A stretch of 64,000 nt of DNA from Thiorhodovibrio litoralis (GCF_033954455.1 NZ_CP121473.1:3706501-3770500); one strand, 5' to 3'. Positions 1-10,148 are shown, counted from the stretch's first letter. Numbers and translations: made by a program. Notes: generated by a model not told the origin, from the sequence alone.

Positions 1-2081
1 ACATCCACCGAGGGGCGCTGAGTAGCAAGTAGCAGATGAATGCCGGAGGCCCGCGCCTTTTGGGCCAGGCGCACGATCAGCTCCTCGACCTTTTTGCCCA
101 CGACCATCATCATGTCCGCCAGCTCGTCGATGATGACGACGATATAGGGCAGATGGCTGAGGGTCGGCGGCTCGATGTCCGGGTCGAATTCCCCGCCGGC
201 CGCGGCCAGGGCGACCGGGTCGATGATGGCCTCGCCAGCATCGGCGGCCTGCTTGATCAGCTTGTTGTAGCCGCGAATGTTGCGCACCTTCAGCTCCGCC
301 ATCAGCCGATAGCGCCGCTCCATCTCGGCCACGCACCAACGCAGGGCATTGGCGGCTTCCTTCATGTCTGTCACGACTGGGGTGAGCAGATGCGGGATGC
401 CGTCATAGACCGACAGCTCGAGCATTTTCGGATCGACCATGATCAGACGCACATCCTTGGGCTCGGCCTTGTACAGCAGGCTCAGGATCATGGCATTGAT
501 GGCCACCGACTTGCCCGAACCGGTGGTACCGGCGATGAGCGCATGCGGCATGGCACCGAGATCCGCCACCACGGGCTGCCCGCCAATGTCGGTACCCAGG
601 CCGATGGTCAGCGCGGAGTCCTCCTGGCGATAGGCCTCGGAGTTCAGCACTTCGCTCAACACCACCATGTCACGGCTGTCATTAGGGATTTCGAGTCCGA
701 TCACCGATTTGCCGGGAATGATCTCGACCACGCGCACGCTCATTTTCGACATCGCACGGGCTATATCCTTGGCCAGACCGGTGATCTTGGCCGCTTTGAC
801 GCCAGGCGCCAGTTCAATCTCAAACAGCGCCACCACGGGGCCAGGATGGACCTCGACCACCTGCGCCGCGACGCCGTAGTCGGCCAGACGGGCTTCGAGC
901 TCGCGCGACAGGGCCTCAAGCTGGTCTTTGGTATAACCCCGCCGGCCCGGCCGGGCTGGATCGAGGAGTTCAAACGGCGGGCGCATCGGATCGCCCGGCT
1001 TGACTTTCGGCCCCGCGCCGGACGATTCCGGCGAGGCCGAGCGGTAGACCGGACGGGGTGCCTTGGATTTCCCGGCAGCGGGAGGCTCCGCGCGCGCGCC
1101 GCCGCGGTCAATCGCAGAAGCAGTCGTCGAGTCGGCTGCTGAATCAGCCTCCCCGTCAGCCTCATCGCCTTGTGCGGAATCAGTCCAGGGCGGGCGGGCT
1201 TGGGCATCCGCCAAGCCGTCAGGATCTGCTTCCCATCCCGCGGCTGTCCGCACCATCGAGATGTTTTCCGCCTCGCCGTCAATCGCATCCAAGTCACCGA
1301 AGACAGGGTCATGGTCATCGTGCGACCGCGCCCGTTGCAACCGCCGATAAAAGCGGCTGAAGGCACCGTCTGAGGCGGCGGGCAGGTTATCATCACGCTC
1401 GTCGGCGTCGAATTCATCGAGCGCAGCCCCGGTCTCCAGGGATGCCCCAGCCGCGTCGCGCTCGCGCCAAGCCGCCAAGGTCACGCCGGTCAGCCAGATC
1501 GTCAACTCGCCGACGGAATCGACAATTGCCAGCGGCGACATGCCGGTCATCAGCGAGACGCCAATTAGCAGCATGGCGACCAGGAAAAAAATCCGCCCCG
1601 TCGACCCAAACAGGCTCTGCGTCCAGTCCGCACCCAAGCGCCCGAGCCCGCCGCCCAGACCGGTCGGCAACCAGCCGAGCAAGGCATCGAACTGTGCGCT
1701 GGCCAGCGCGGTTGCAGCGACCAGGGTCAAGGCCACGCCCAGCCAGTGCAGCGCTAGACGCAGCAGCTTGGTTTCCGGCTCCAGGTCGCGGCAGTGGAAC
1801 AACAAAAGCGCGCTTGCCACCAGCACCAAGGGGATCAGGTAAGCAAAGATGCCGAACAGAAAAAACGCAATGTCCGCAAACCAGGCTCCGGTGCGCCCGG
1901 CAGCATTGCTGACGCTGGACTCAGGCCCTACATAAGACCAGCCCGGGTCGCCGGGTGCATAACTGGCAAGCGACAGGGCCAGAAAGGCAGCGACTGCCAC
2001 CAGCACCCACACGCCCGCTTCGCGCACAACGCGATCGAGGTAATCACCAACAGATAGTTCGCCAGTCCGAGTCGCCTGCAT
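1..2081 (-). CDS. ftsK: DNA translocase FtsK, 3' part cut off by the window start
   Basis: Septum-anchored DNA pump that clears chromosome ends and drives dimer resolution at dif during division. The minus-strand frame is open from the ATG at 2081 (preceded by GGAGG, 6 nt away) to the window edge: 693 codons. The N-terminal ~190 residues hold four to five hydrophobic membrane segments. A polar, Ala/Pro/Asp-rich linker follows (about residues 200-330), then the motor domain with Walker A GTTGSGKS near residue 517 and the Walker B region VVIIDELADMMM. The frame leaves the window just after the ATQRPSVDV motif, so the end of the motor and the gamma DNA-binding domain lie outside. It diverges from trxB, a common gammaproteobacterial arrangement. 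Confidence 0.95.
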   Translation of the reverse strand, partial: MQATRTGELSVGDYLDRVVREAGVWVLVAVAAFLALSLASYAPGDPGWSYVGPESSVSNAAGRTGAWFADIAFFLFGIFAYLIPLVLVASALLLFHCRDLEPETKLLRLALHWLGVALTLVAATALASAQFDALLGWLPTGLGGGLGRLGADWTQSLFGSTGRIFFLVAMLLIGVSLMTGMSPLAIVDSVGELTIWLTGVTLAAWRERDAAGASLETGAALDEFDADERDDNLPAASDGAFSRFYRRLQRARSHDDHDPVFGDLDAIDGEAENISMVRTAAGWEADPDGLADAQARPPWTDSAQGDEADGEADSAADSTTASAIDRGGARAEPPAAGKSKAPRPVYRSASPESSGAGPKVKPGDPMRPPFELLDPARPGRRGYTKDQLEALSRELEARLADYGVAAQVVEVHPGPVVALFEIELAPGVKAAKITGLAKDIARAMSKMSVRVVEIIPGKSVIGLEIPNDSRDMVVLSEVLNSEAYRQEDSALTIGLGTDIGGQPVVADLGAMPHALIAGTTGSGKSVAINAMILSLLYKAEPKDVRLIMVDPKMLELSVYDGIPHLLTPVVTDMKEAANALRWCVAEMERRYRLMAELKVRNIRGYNKLIKQAADAGEAIIDPVALAAAGGEFDPDIEPPTLSHLPYIVVIIDELADMMMVVGKKVEELIVRLAQKARASGIHLLLATQRPSVD

Positions 2082-2105
2082 AAGAATCCTCCGATCATCA
2101 GATTT

Positions 2106-2135
2106 ATTATAACCTTATCGGGGGTTTTTCGTGCA
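2106..2135 (-). promoter_or_regulatory. candidate sigma-70 promoter for ftsK
   Basis: On the minus strand a perfect TATAAT lies at 2111-2106, about 25 nt before the ftsK start codon. The -35 match 18 bp upstream (TGCACG, 2135-2130) is poor, so only the -10 element is convincing. No clear plus-strand promoter for trxB was found in the same 247-bp divergent spacer. Confidence 0.4.
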
Positions 2136-2154
2136 TTTTCGTAAAACTTTTTGA

Positions 2155-3288
<1,134 letters not shown>

Positions 3289-3340
3289 GCCATCTGCACT
3301 GGGCCATCTGCGCTGGGCCATCGACGGCTAGGCCATCAAC
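3289..3340 (+). repeat. degenerate 14-bp tandem repeat right after the trxB stop
   Basis: Units GCCATCTGCACTGG (3289-3302), GCCATCTGCGCTGG (3303-3316), GCCATCGACGGCTAG (3317-3331) and a partial GCCATCAAC (3332-3340). The first unit starts at the base after the TGA. Confidence 0.8.
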
Positions 3341-3352
3341 AGAGCATTCCAA

Positions 3353-3676
3353 ATGACAGACCCGCAACCGCCAGCCGCGCCGCAACCGCCTGATAGCGCC
3401 AGCCGCTTCCCGACGCTGGCGCTGGCGACTTCCGGGGTTCTTCTGCTGGCCATGGCAGTCGGTGCGCAACCCGCAGATCAGGGCATGCGTTTCCCCTTGC
3501 TCGCGTTGCTGGCCCTGTGCGAGTTCGGAGCCATCATCAATCTCGTCGGAGCTTATCTCGGCTTCCGCAGGGTCCAGGCCCGCGGGTTAAAACCGGGCGC
3601 TCTCTTGCCTTTTGCCGCCTCGCTCTGCGCGGCCGGGGTTTTTGTGTGGCTTGGCCTGTGGCTCTGGCCCTTGTGA
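3353..3676 (+). CDS. small membrane protein of unknown function
   Basis: A 107-residue protein that I do not recognise. A Pro/Ala/Gln-rich N-terminus of ~17 residues is followed by three hydrophobic stretches (about residues 21-40, 45-68 and 82-105), so an inner membrane protein is likely. The frame lies between trxB and the FemAB-like gene, all on the plus strand. No clear Shine-Dalgarno precedes the ATG. It is kept because the frame fills the gap between two real genes and has consistent hydrophobic segments. Confidence 0.65.
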   Translation: MTDPQPPAAPQPPDSASRFPTLALATSGVLLLAMAVGAQPADQGMRFPLLALLALCEFGAIINLVGAYLGFRRVQARGLKPGALLPFAASLCAAGVFVWLGLWLWPL

Positions 3677-3729
3677 AAATCCTGACCTGACAGCATTGCG
3701 ACTGGTGTAGCTTGCGCGACGAGCAGCAC

Positions 3730-4875
3730 ATGAAAATCAAGGTCCACTCATCGCTCGCGGAGATTCCCGCCGCGGACTGGAACCGCCTCGCGGGCGATGA
3801 CACGCCCTTTCTGCGCCATGAATTTCTCGCCGCCATGGAACGCCACGGCTGCGTGGGTGAGCGCTTTGGCTGGATTCCGCAGCATCTCGCACTCTACGAC
3901 GAGCAGCATCGGCTCACGGCTGCCGCGCCCTGCTATCTGAAGTTCAACTCCTACGGCGAGTTTGTCTTCGACTGGGCCTGGGCCGATGCCTATCAACGTG
4001 CCGGTGAGCCTTACTATCCCAAGCTGGTCATCGCCTCGCCCTATACGCCGGCAACAGGTCCGCGACTGCTGACAGCACCCGGCCCCGCGCGCCAGAGCCA
4101 GGCACAAGCGCTGATCGCCGGGGCCCGCGAACTGGCCGAGCAGCTATCGCTGTCGAGCATTCACTGGCTGTTTGGCACCGAGGAAGAACTCGCCTGGCAA
4201 AAGCAAGCCGGACTCCTGACCCGCCTGGGCTGTCAGTTTCACTGGCGTAACCAGGGTTATCGCGACTTCGATCATCTGCTGGCGCAGTTCTCGGCTGAAA
4301 AGCGCAAGAAGATCAAGCGCGAGCGCCGCCGCGTTACTGATGCCGGAGTGACCATCCAGCGGCTGCGCGGCGACCAGGTCAGCGAGGCGCAATGGGCCGT
4401 GTTTCATCGATTCTACGAGAACACCTTCGACCGGCGTGGCAGCATCCCCACCCTGAGCCTTAAGTTTTTTCTCGACATCGCCGAAACCATGGGAGAACAG
4501 CTACTGCTGATTCTGGCCGAATATCGCGGCCAACCCGTCGCGGCGGCCTTTTGTCTGGCCGGTCGGCACAGCCTTTACGGGCGTCACTGGGGTTGCTTGG
4601 CCGACTTCCATAGCCTGCATTTCGAAGCCTGCTATTATCAGGGACTCGAACACTGCATCAGCGAGGGACTGGAACGCTTTGAGCCCGGCGCTCAGGGCGA
4701 GCACAAGATCGCCCGCGGCTTTCTGCCCACTGCCACCTGGTCAGCCCACTGGATTGCCGATCCGCGCTTTCGCCAGCCAATCGCTGCGTTTCTGCAACAC
4801 GAGCACGAAGCCATGCAGGACTATCTCACCGAGATGCACCAGCACAGCCCTTACAAGGAGACCACCCAGCCTTGA
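3730..4875 (+). CDS. FemAB/GNAT-like acyltransferase family protein (COG3146 type)
   Basis: A 381-residue protein resembling the family annotated as peptidoglycan-biosynthesis or GNAT N-acyltransferase (DUF482). Its substrate is not established. Typical features are the N-terminal [19 protein letters not shown], the aromatic middle segment [15 protein letters not shown], and the C-terminal [28 protein letters not shown] basic [12 protein letters not shown] stretch lies near residue 200. The ATG at 3730 gives the usual MKIKVHSS start; a TTG at 3712 would add six residues. Its TGA overlaps the aat ATG by one base, which implies translational coupling. The family is often found beside aat, so this neighbourhood looks normal. 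Confidence 0.8.
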   Translation: MKIKVHSSLAEIPAADWNRLAGDDTPFLRHEFLAAMERHGCVGERFGWIPQHLALYDEQHRLTAAAPCYLKFNSYGEFVFDWAWADAYQRAGEPYYPKLVIASPYTPATGPRLLTAPGPARQSQAQALIAGARELAEQLSLSSIHWLFGTEEELAWQKQAGLLTRLGCQFHWRNQGYRDFDHLLAQFSAEKRKKIKRERRRVTDAGVTIQRLRGDQVSEAQWAVFHRFYENTFDRRGSIPTLSLKFFLDIAETMGEQLLLILAEYRGQPVAAAFCLAGRHSLYGRHWGCLADFHSLHFEACYYQGLEHCISEGLERFEPGAQGEHKIARGFLPTATWSAHWIADPRFRQPIAAFLQHEHEAMQDYLTEMHQHSPYKETTQP

Positions 4876-5636
4876 TGCGTCGCCCACGCAGCCTGCCCTA
4901 TCTGCTCTCCCCCAACGACCCAAGCGGCGCTTTCCCGACGGTCGATGAGGCGCTGCGCGATCCCGATGGCCTGCTCGCCATCGGCGGCGATTTGAGCGTG
5001 CGACGTCTGATCAATGCCTATCGCCACGGTATTTTCCCCTGGTACAACGACGGCGACCCAATCCTCTGGTGGTCGCCCGATCCGCGCACCCTGCTGATCC
5101 CCTCAGAGCTGCACATCTCACGCAGCCTGCGCAAATTCTTGCGCAAGCGGCGCTTCGCGCTGACCCTGGATCGCGACTTTCCGCAGGTGATCAATGCCTG
5201 CGCCGGGGTGAGCCGCCATGGGGAAACCGGCACTTGGCTGCTGCCAGAGATGATTCGCGCCTACCGGGTGCTGAACATTCACGGCATTGCCCATTCGGTC
5301 GAGGTGTGGGAGCAAAATCAGCTGGTCGGCGGGCTCTACGGGGTAGCCATCGGCCGTGCCTTTTTCGGCGAGTCCATGTTCTCGCTCGCGACCAACGCCT
5401 CCAAGGTGGCCCTGGTCTACCTGTGCCAACAGCTGGCACAGTGGAATTTCGCGCTCATTGACTGTCAGATTGCGACCGAACATCTGACCGGCATGGGCGC
5501 GCGCTCGGTGCCGCGGGCGAACTTCATCGCCGCCCTCGAGGTCTGTCGCGACCAGCCTGGACGCGAGGGTTCCTGGGACGATGGCAGCTGGCACTATCCC
5601 GAGCCTGCCGCAGACATCGAGCAGGCCACGCCATGA
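4875..5636 (+). CDS. aat: leucyl/phenylalanyl-tRNA-protein transferase
   Basis: Adds Leu or Phe from aminoacyl-tRNA to proteins with N-terminal Arg or Lys, creating N-degrons that ClpS passes to ClpAP. The protein has 253 residues; the E. coli enzyme has 234. Family signatures are [50 protein letters not shown] and [14 protein letters not shown]. The start overlaps the stop of the preceding gene (TGATG). The end is unusual: ATGA at 5633-5636 looks like a start/stop overlap for a downstream gene, but the ate ATG lies exactly 99 nt further on. The same genome segment carries ate, clpA and clpS. Confidence 0.95.
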   Translation: MRRPRSLPYLLSPNDPSGAFPTVDEALRDPDGLLAIGGDLSVRRLINAYRHGIFPWYNDGDPILWWSPDPRTLLIPSELHISRSLRKFLRKRRFALTLDRDFPQVINACAGVSRHGETGTWLLPEMIRAYRVLNIHGIAHSVEVWEQNQLVGGLYGVAIGRAFFGESMFSLATNASKVALVYLCQQLAQWNFALIDCQIATEHLTGMGARSVPRANFIAALEVCRDQPGREGSWDDGSWHYPEPAADIEQATP

Positions 5637-5743
5637 CATCCCCAAGGGGTCTTCGCCAGCAACCAGCTCGCCAGCGGCCAACTCACCGGCCAGCCAACTT
5701 TCCAGCGCCAGGCAATCGAGCAGGCTGAACCATGACATCGCAG
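5612..5743 (+). repeat. duplicated aat/ate junction and Pro/Ala-rich spacer
   Basis: The end of aat (ATCGAGCAGGC, then CCATGACATC, 5616-5640) recurs with small changes before ate (5715-5739). The two ATGs, at 5633 and 5732, are 99 nt apart and in the same frame. Between them are loosely repeated segments rich in CCAGC/CCAAC and a 31-codon frame closed by TGA at 5726-5728. Confidence 0.75.
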
Positions 5744-6475
5744 GTGCCGATTCACCAGAACCTGCAGCTCTTCCTCACCGGCGCTCACGACTGTTCCTAC
5801 TTGCCGGGGTTGGAAGCGCGCACCCTGTTCGTCGACCCCAATACCCGCGTCGAACCAGGCCATGCGGATTGGCTGCAACAGATTGGCTTTCGCCGCAGCG
5901 GCAGCCATTTTTACCGCCCGGCCTGTCGCCACTGCCGGCGCTGCGTGCCGGTGCGCGTTCCGGTAGGCGAGTTCCAGCCCAACCGGTCGCAGCGGCGCAA
6001 CCTGCGCCGCAACCAGGACTTGCAGCTCATCACGCGCCCGCCCATCTTCGAGCGCGAGCACTATGAGCTCTATCGTGACTATATTCTGGCCCGCCACGGT
6101 GAAGGCGACATGGTCGAGGATCTCTCCACCGAAACCTATCAGCAGTTTCTGCTCGCCCCCTGGGCGGGACAAAGCCGGCTGATTGAAATGCGCCATCGCG
6201 GCCAGCTCATCGGGGTGGCGGTCAGCGATCTGCTGCGCGGAGGACTCTCGGCGGTCTATACCTTTTTCGATCCCGCGCAGGCCTCACGCGCACCCGGCAC
6301 CTTCGCGGTGTTGAGTCAGATTATCGAGGCACGCCGGCTGAAACTCGGCTACTTGTATCTCGGCTACTGGATCAGCGAAAGCCGCAAAATGGCCTACAAG
6401 GCGAACTTTCGCCCCATCGAGGCCTGGACAGGAAAGGAATGGCGCCGCTTGCCCGCGGGTGAAGCCGGCAGCTGA
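5732..6475 (+). CDS. ate: aspartate/glutamate leucyltransferase
   Basis: N-end rule enzyme (also called Bpt) that transfers Leu from Leu-tRNA to N-terminal Asp or Glu. The 247-residue length is usual. The N-terminal part has the cysteine pattern HDCSYLPG and CRHCRRCVPVRVPV; the rest has the ATE fold signatures YRDYILARHGEGDM, GVAVSDLL, SAVYTFFDP and LGYWISESRKMAYKANFRP. It follows aat and precedes infA on the same strand, an order seen in many gammaproteobacteria. The leader contains a repeat of the aat gene end, so the start is best supported by the family N-terminus (QNLQLFLTGAHDCSYLPG). Confidence 0.93.
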   Translation: MTSQVPIHQNLQLFLTGAHDCSYLPGLEARTLFVDPNTRVEPGHADWLQQIGFRRSGSHFYRPACRHCRRCVPVRVPVGEFQPNRSQRRNLRRNQDLQLITRPPIFEREHYELYRDYILARHGEGDMVEDLSTETYQQFLLAPWAGQSRLIEMRHRGQLIGVAVSDLLRGGLSAVYTFFDPAQASRAPGTFAVLSQIIEARRLKLGYLYLGYWISESRKMAYKANFRPIEAWTGKEWRRLPAGEAGS

Positions 6476-6559
6476 CAGCCCGCTGTGCTATACTTCCGCG
6501 GCTTGGGAATTAACCCGTTACCCAATCTCACAACATCATCCAATCACCCGTTATCCTCA

Positions 6560-6778
6560 ATGGCAAAAGAAGACGTCATCCAGATGGAAGGCACGGTCGT
6601 CGAGACCCTGCCCAACACCGTATTCCGTGTCGAGCTCGAGAACGGTCATGTCGTGACCGCACATATCTCGGGAAAGATGCGCAAGCACTATATCCGCATC
6701 CTGACCGGCGACAAGGTCACGGTTGAGCTAACCCCTTACGACCTGACCAAGGGACGCATCACCTATCGGGTCAGGTAA
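6560..6778 (+). CDS. infA: translation initiation factor IF-1
   Basis: A 72-residue S1/OB-fold protein that occupies the A site during initiation. [37 protein letters not shown] and GRITYRVR are hallmark segments. The ATG at 6560 gives the standard N-terminus; an upstream in-frame start at 6485 would add 25 atypical residues. The gene converges on clpA: only five bases separate the two stop codons, and no hairpin lies between. A TATACT hexamer at 6490 in the ate-infA spacer may be a -10 element for its own promoter. Confidence 0.96.
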   Translation: MAKEDVIQMEGTVVETLPNTVFRVELENGHVVTAHISGKMRKHYIRILTGDKVTVELTPYDLTKGRITYRVR

Positions 6779-6783
6779 CCAAA

Positions 6784-9048
6784 TCAGGCGGCAACGGATT
6801 CGCTGTCGAAGCTGAGGGCCAGCTCGCCGTCCTCTCCCACGCTCACCCTGACACGCCCGCCACCGGCGAGCTCGCCGAACAGCAACTCGTTCGCCAAAGG
6901 CTTTTTGATGTGGTTCTGGATCACGCGCGACATTGGGCGCGCGCCCATCTGCTTGTCATAGCCTTTTTCCGCAATCCACAAGCGTGCCTCTTCATCGACG
7001 ATCAGGTCGACCTTCTTCTCGATGAGCTGCTGCTCAAGCTCGAAGATGAACTTGTTGACCACATTGGCAACGGTCTCTGGTGCAAGATGACCGAACTGCA
7101 CCACGGCATCGAGCCGGTTGCGAAACTCGGGGGAGAAGAAGCGCTTGAGCGCTTCCATGCCGTCGGATGAATGATCCTGCTCGGAAAAGCCGATGGAGCG
7201 GCGACTGGTCGCCTCGGCGCCGGCATTGGTGGTCATCACCAGCACCACATTGCGGAAGTCGGCCTTGCGACCATTGTTGTCGGTCAGGGTGCCGTGATCC
7301 ATGACCTGCAGCAGCAGATTGAACACGTCCGGGTGGGCCTTTTCGATTTCATCCAATAGCAGGACAGCATGCGGGTGCTTGGTGACTTCCTCAGTCAGCA
7401 ACCCACCTTGGTCGAAACCAACATAGCCGGGTGGCGCCCCGATCAGGCGCGAGACGGTGTGGCGCTCCATGTACTCCGACATGTCGAAGCGGATCAGCTC
7501 CATGCCGAGCACTCGGGCAAGCTGACGGGTGATCTCGGTCTTGCCGACACCGGTTGGGCCGGTGAACAAGAAAGAGCCAATGGGCTTTTCCTCGTTGCCA
7601 AGCCCGGAGCGGTTCATGCGGATGGCCGAGGTCATGACATCAATGGCTTCATCCTGTCCGTAGACCACCATTTTGAGATCGCGATCGAGATTACGCAGAG
7701 ATTCCGAATCCGAAAGACTGACCTTCTTCGGCGGGATGCGCGCGATCTTGGCGACAATGCTCTCGATGTCGTTCACATCGATACGCTTCTTGCGCTTGGC
7801 CGCCGGGCGCAGCTGCACATGGGCGCCGGCCTCGTCGATCACGTCGATGGCCTTGTCCGGCAGGTGCCGATCGTTGATGAACTTGGCTGACAGCTCGGCG
7901 GCGGCGCGCAGCGCTGTCTGGGTATAGTTGACCTGGTGATGATCTTCGAATCGGGTCTTGAGCCCCTTGAGGATTTCGATGGTCTCCTCAACCGATGGCT
8001 CATTGATGTCGATCTTCTGAAAGCGGCGTGCGAGCGCCCGGTCTTTCTCGAAAATGCCGCGAAACTCCTGGTAGGTGGTCGAGCCGATGCAACGCAAGTC
8101 GCCTGAGGCCAGCATCGGCTTGATCAGGTTGGAGGCATCCATGACGCCGCCGGACGCGGCACCAGCGCCGATCACGGTATGGATCTCATCGATGAAAAGC
8201 ACCGCGCTCGGCATCTTCTTGAGCTCGGCCAGCACGGCTTTCAGGCGCTTCTCGAAATCGCCGCGGTATTTGGTACCGGCCACCAGGGAACCGAGGTCGA
8301 GTGCGTAAATGGTCGCGTCGGCCAGCACCTCGGGTACCTCGCCATCGACCACCTTCTTTGCCAGGCCCTCGGCAATCGCGGTCTTGCCGACACCAGCCTC
8401 ACCGACCAGGAGCGGATTGTTCTTGCGCCGTCGGCATAAAATCTGCACCGTGCGTTCCACTTCGAGCGCGCGGCCGATGAGTGGATCGATGCGGCCCTGT
8501 CTGGCCAGCTCGTTGAGGTCGGTTGCGAAGCTGCGCAGCGGGCTGGCTGTTTCCTTCTCGTCATGATGGCCGTCATCGCCTTCGGCCGCCGCATCCTCGC
8601 CCTGGTCCTCACCCGGCACCTTGGAGATGCCGTGGGAAATGTAATTGACCACATCGAGCCGGGTCACATCCTGCTGGTTGAGTAGAAACACCGCCTGAGA
8701 GTCCTGCTCGCTGAAGAGCGCGACCAGCACATTGGCGCCGGTGACTTCTTTCTTGCCAGAGGACTGGACATGGAAGACGGCCCGCTGCAGCACTCGTTGA
8801 AAGCCAAGCGTCGGCTGTGTCTCGCGACCGTCGCGCGCGCCGAGCAGCGGTGTGGTTTCCTCGATGAACAGAATGATGTCCTGGCGCAGCTGATCAGGAT
8901 CGGCACCGCAGGCACGCAGCACCTTGGCCGCTGATGGGTTGTCGAGCAGCCCAAGCAGCAAGTGCTCCACGGTCATGTACTCATGCCGCTTTTCGCGTGC
9001 CTGCTTGAAAGCGCTGTTCAGGGTGAGTTCGAGCTCTTTGCTTAACAT
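6784..9048 (-). CDS. clpA: ATP-dependent Clp protease, ATPase subunit ClpA
   Basis: Hsp100 unfoldase that feeds N-degron and other substrates to ClpP. The product has 754 residues (E. coli 758). Order: N-domain (1-~150, EFMTV-like EYMTVEHLLLGLL), acidic linker rich in Glu/Asp (~residues 150-170), AAA1 with Walker A GEAGVGKT and Walker B VLFIDEIH, then AAA2 with GPTGVGKT and VLLLDEIEKAH. ATG at 9048 (MLSKELEL) is preferred over TTG at 9054 because it matches the family N-terminus. It lies downstream of clpS on the same strand, across a 12-bp tandem repeat. A ClpP loop (IGF type) is present as IGFSEQ. Confidence 0.96.
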   Translation of the reverse strand: MLSKELELTLNSAFKQAREKRHEYMTVEHLLLGLLDNPSAAKVLRACGADPDQLRQDIILFIEETTPLLGARDGRETQPTLGFQRVLQRAVFHVQSSGKKEVTGANVLVALFSEQDSQAVFLLNQQDVTRLDVVNYISHGISKVPGEDQGEDAAAEGDDGHHDEKETASPLRSFATDLNELARQGRIDPLIGRALEVERTVQILCRRRKNNPLLVGEAGVGKTAIAEGLAKKVVDGEVPEVLADATIYALDLGSLVAGTKYRGDFEKRLKAVLAELKKMPSAVLFIDEIHTVIGAGAASGGVMDASNLIKPMLASGDLRCIGSTTYQEFRGIFEKDRALARRFQKIDINEPSVEETIEILKGLKTRFEDHHQVNYTQTALRAAAELSAKFINDRHLPDKAIDVIDEAGAHVQLRPAAKRKKRIDVNDIESIVAKIARIPPKKVSLSDSESLRNLDRDLKMVVYGQDEAIDVMTSAIRMNRSGLGNEEKPIGSFLFTGPTGVGKTEITRQLARVLGMELIRFDMSEYMERHTVSRLIGAPPGYVGFDQGGLLTEEVTKHPHAVLLLDEIEKAHPDVFNLLLQVMDHGTLTDNNGRKADFRNVVLVMTTNAGAEATSRRSIGFSEQDHSSDGMEALKRFFSPEFRNRLDAVVQFGHLAPETVANVVNKFIFELEQQLIEKKVDLIVDEEARLWIAEKGYDKQMGARPMSRVIQNHIKKPLANELLFGELAGGGRVRVSVGEDGELALSFDSESVAA

Positions 9049-9076
9049 CGGCAAAACCCGGTGGGTTGGCGTTTAA

Positions 9077-9134
9077 CTGGGCGCATAGCTGGGCGCATGA
9101 CTGGGCGCATATCTGGGCGCATATCTGGGCGTTA
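9077..9134 (-). repeat. 12-bp tandem repeat between clpS and clpA
   Basis: Read on the plus strand, the unit CTGGGCGCATAN occurs at 9077, 9089, 9101 and 9113, with a partial unit at 9125 that includes the clpS stop codon (9132-9134). On the transcribed strand the array begins with the TAA itself. Confidence 0.9.
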
Positions 9135-9476
9135 GACCTCTTCCATCGTGCACATCAAAGGATGCTGGTTTTGGCGAGCGTGATCATTGACCTGCGCAAC
9201 CTTGGTCTCGGCGATATCACGGGTAAAAACGCCGCAAACACCGACTCCTCGCGTGTGCACATGCAGCATGATCTGAGTCGCTTTCTCCCGGCTCATCGAG
9301 AAAAAAGCCTCAAGCACATGCACGACGAATTCCATCGGTGTGAAATCATCGTTCAGCAGCAGCACCTTGTAGCGGGGCGGCCGCTTCAGCTTCGGTTTGG
9401 ATTCCTGCAGCGACAGCCCGGCGCCGCCGTCTGAGTCGTCGCCCGGGTCATGATCGTCTTGATACCACTCGCTCAT
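9132..9476 (-). CDS. clpS: ATP-dependent Clp protease adaptor ClpS
   Basis: Adaptor that binds N-terminal Leu, Phe, Trp or Tyr and delivers the protein to ClpA. The product has 114 residues. Core motifs are [28 protein letters not shown], then [23 protein letters not shown]; the NDDFTPM segment shapes the N-degron pocket. A short acidic N-terminal tail ([12 protein letters not shown]) precedes the core. The ATG at 9476 is chosen because AGGAAAG lies just upstream; a 27-residue extension to 9557 is not family-like. Together with aat and ate upstream, the window encodes substrate tagging and recognition for N-end rule degradation. Confidence 0.94.
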   Translation of the reverse strand: MSEWYQDDHDPGDDSDGGAGLSLQESKPKLKRPPRYKVLLLNDDFTPMEFVVHVLEAFFSMSREKATQIMLHVHTRGVGVCGVFTRDIAETKVAQVNDHARQNQHPLMCTMEEV

Positions 9477-9867
9477 GACTTTCCTGATCAGTTTACTCTT
9501 TCTCGAACCGCTCGACTGCCAGTGGCTCGACTGGTCTTGCCAGAACGCCTTCGCCAAAACAGGGCGGTGATCTTCCCTGCTGCCATGGTGGATGTTGGGT
9601 TTACAGAGGGAAAAATACAGCCCTCGGTGCCTCGCGTCCAGCGTCCGCGACCAGCGGCCAGCGGTGAAGCGCCGGCGGCAGCGCGCCGCCCGAGCGCTTT
9701 ACGCGGTTTGAACTCGGAAATCAACCAACTATACTTAATCAGGGTCAGGGCCAAGGCGCAAACCTCCGACCATCGGCCAGGGTGCCCTGCGCTGACCTGG
9801 AAAGACGATATGACAATAACGAGATTTCAACCAACCCAAGGGCGACAATGTCGCGGAGGAGCAGAAG
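9477..9867. other. divergent spacer clpS/cspD
   Basis: This 391-bp spacer holds the clpS leader on the left and the cspD promoter and a long cspD leader on the right. I see no gene in it. The short frames on both strands have no family resemblance. Confidence 0.6.
9708..9735 (+). promoter_or_regulatory. sigma-70 promoter for cspD
   Basis: TTGAAC (9708-9713), 16-bp spacer, TATACT (9730-9735). It predicts a leader of about 125 nt before the cspD ATG, in keeping with the long leaders of cold-shock genes. Confidence 0.65.
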
Positions 9868-10074
9868 ATGACGAAAGGAACAGTGAAGTGGTTTAACAAC
9901 GCCAAGGGCTATGGCTTTGTCCAACCGGAGGATCGCGATGAGGATGTCTTCGTGCACTTCTCATCGATCAACATGGACGGCTACAAAACTCTGCGCGAGG
10001 GGCAGCGCGTCCAGTTCGAGCTTAGCCAGGGCCCCAAAGGCCTGCACGCCGCGGATGTGCAGCGCGACATCTGA
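9868..10074 (+). CDS. cspD: cold-shock domain protein
   Basis: A 68-residue single-domain RNA/ssDNA-binding protein. RNP1-like KGYGFV and RNP2-like VFVHF are present, with the N-terminal [15 protein letters not shown]. The symbol is used loosely: the position near clpS matches the cspD/clpS neighbourhood known in gammaproteobacteria, but the exact paralogue cannot be fixed by eye. A strong GGAGGAG precedes the ATG at 9868. The leader is long and a sigma-70 promoter lies at 9708. Confidence 0.93.
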   Translation: MTKGTVKWFNNAKGYGFVQPEDRDEDVFVHFSSINMDGYKTLREGQRVQFELSQGPKGLHAADVQRDI

Positions 10075-10100
10075 AGCCGCGCATCAAACCTCAGCAAAAC

Positions 10101-10134
10101 GCACGGATTCATGCGTGGGAGCATGAATCCGTGC
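10101..10134. terminator. perfect inverted repeat between cspD and icd
   Basis: A 14-bp perfect stem GCACGGATTCATGC / GCATGAATCCGTGC surrounds a 6-nt loop. It lies 26 nt after the cspD stop and 14 nt beyond the icd stop. On the minus strand it is followed by GTTTTG, so it more plausibly terminates icd; it may act in both directions. Confidence 0.75.
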
Positions 10135-10148
10135 CTATCAGGCGGGCT

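Noticed and set aside
36-1142. 368-codon plus-strand frame over ftsK
   Set aside because: It is antisense to the open ftsK frame, His/Asp/Arg-rich and low in complexity, as expected from a GC-rich gene's opposite strand.
9077-9134. Possible CRISPR array
   Set aside because: Units are 12 bp with no spacers, and there are no cas genes.
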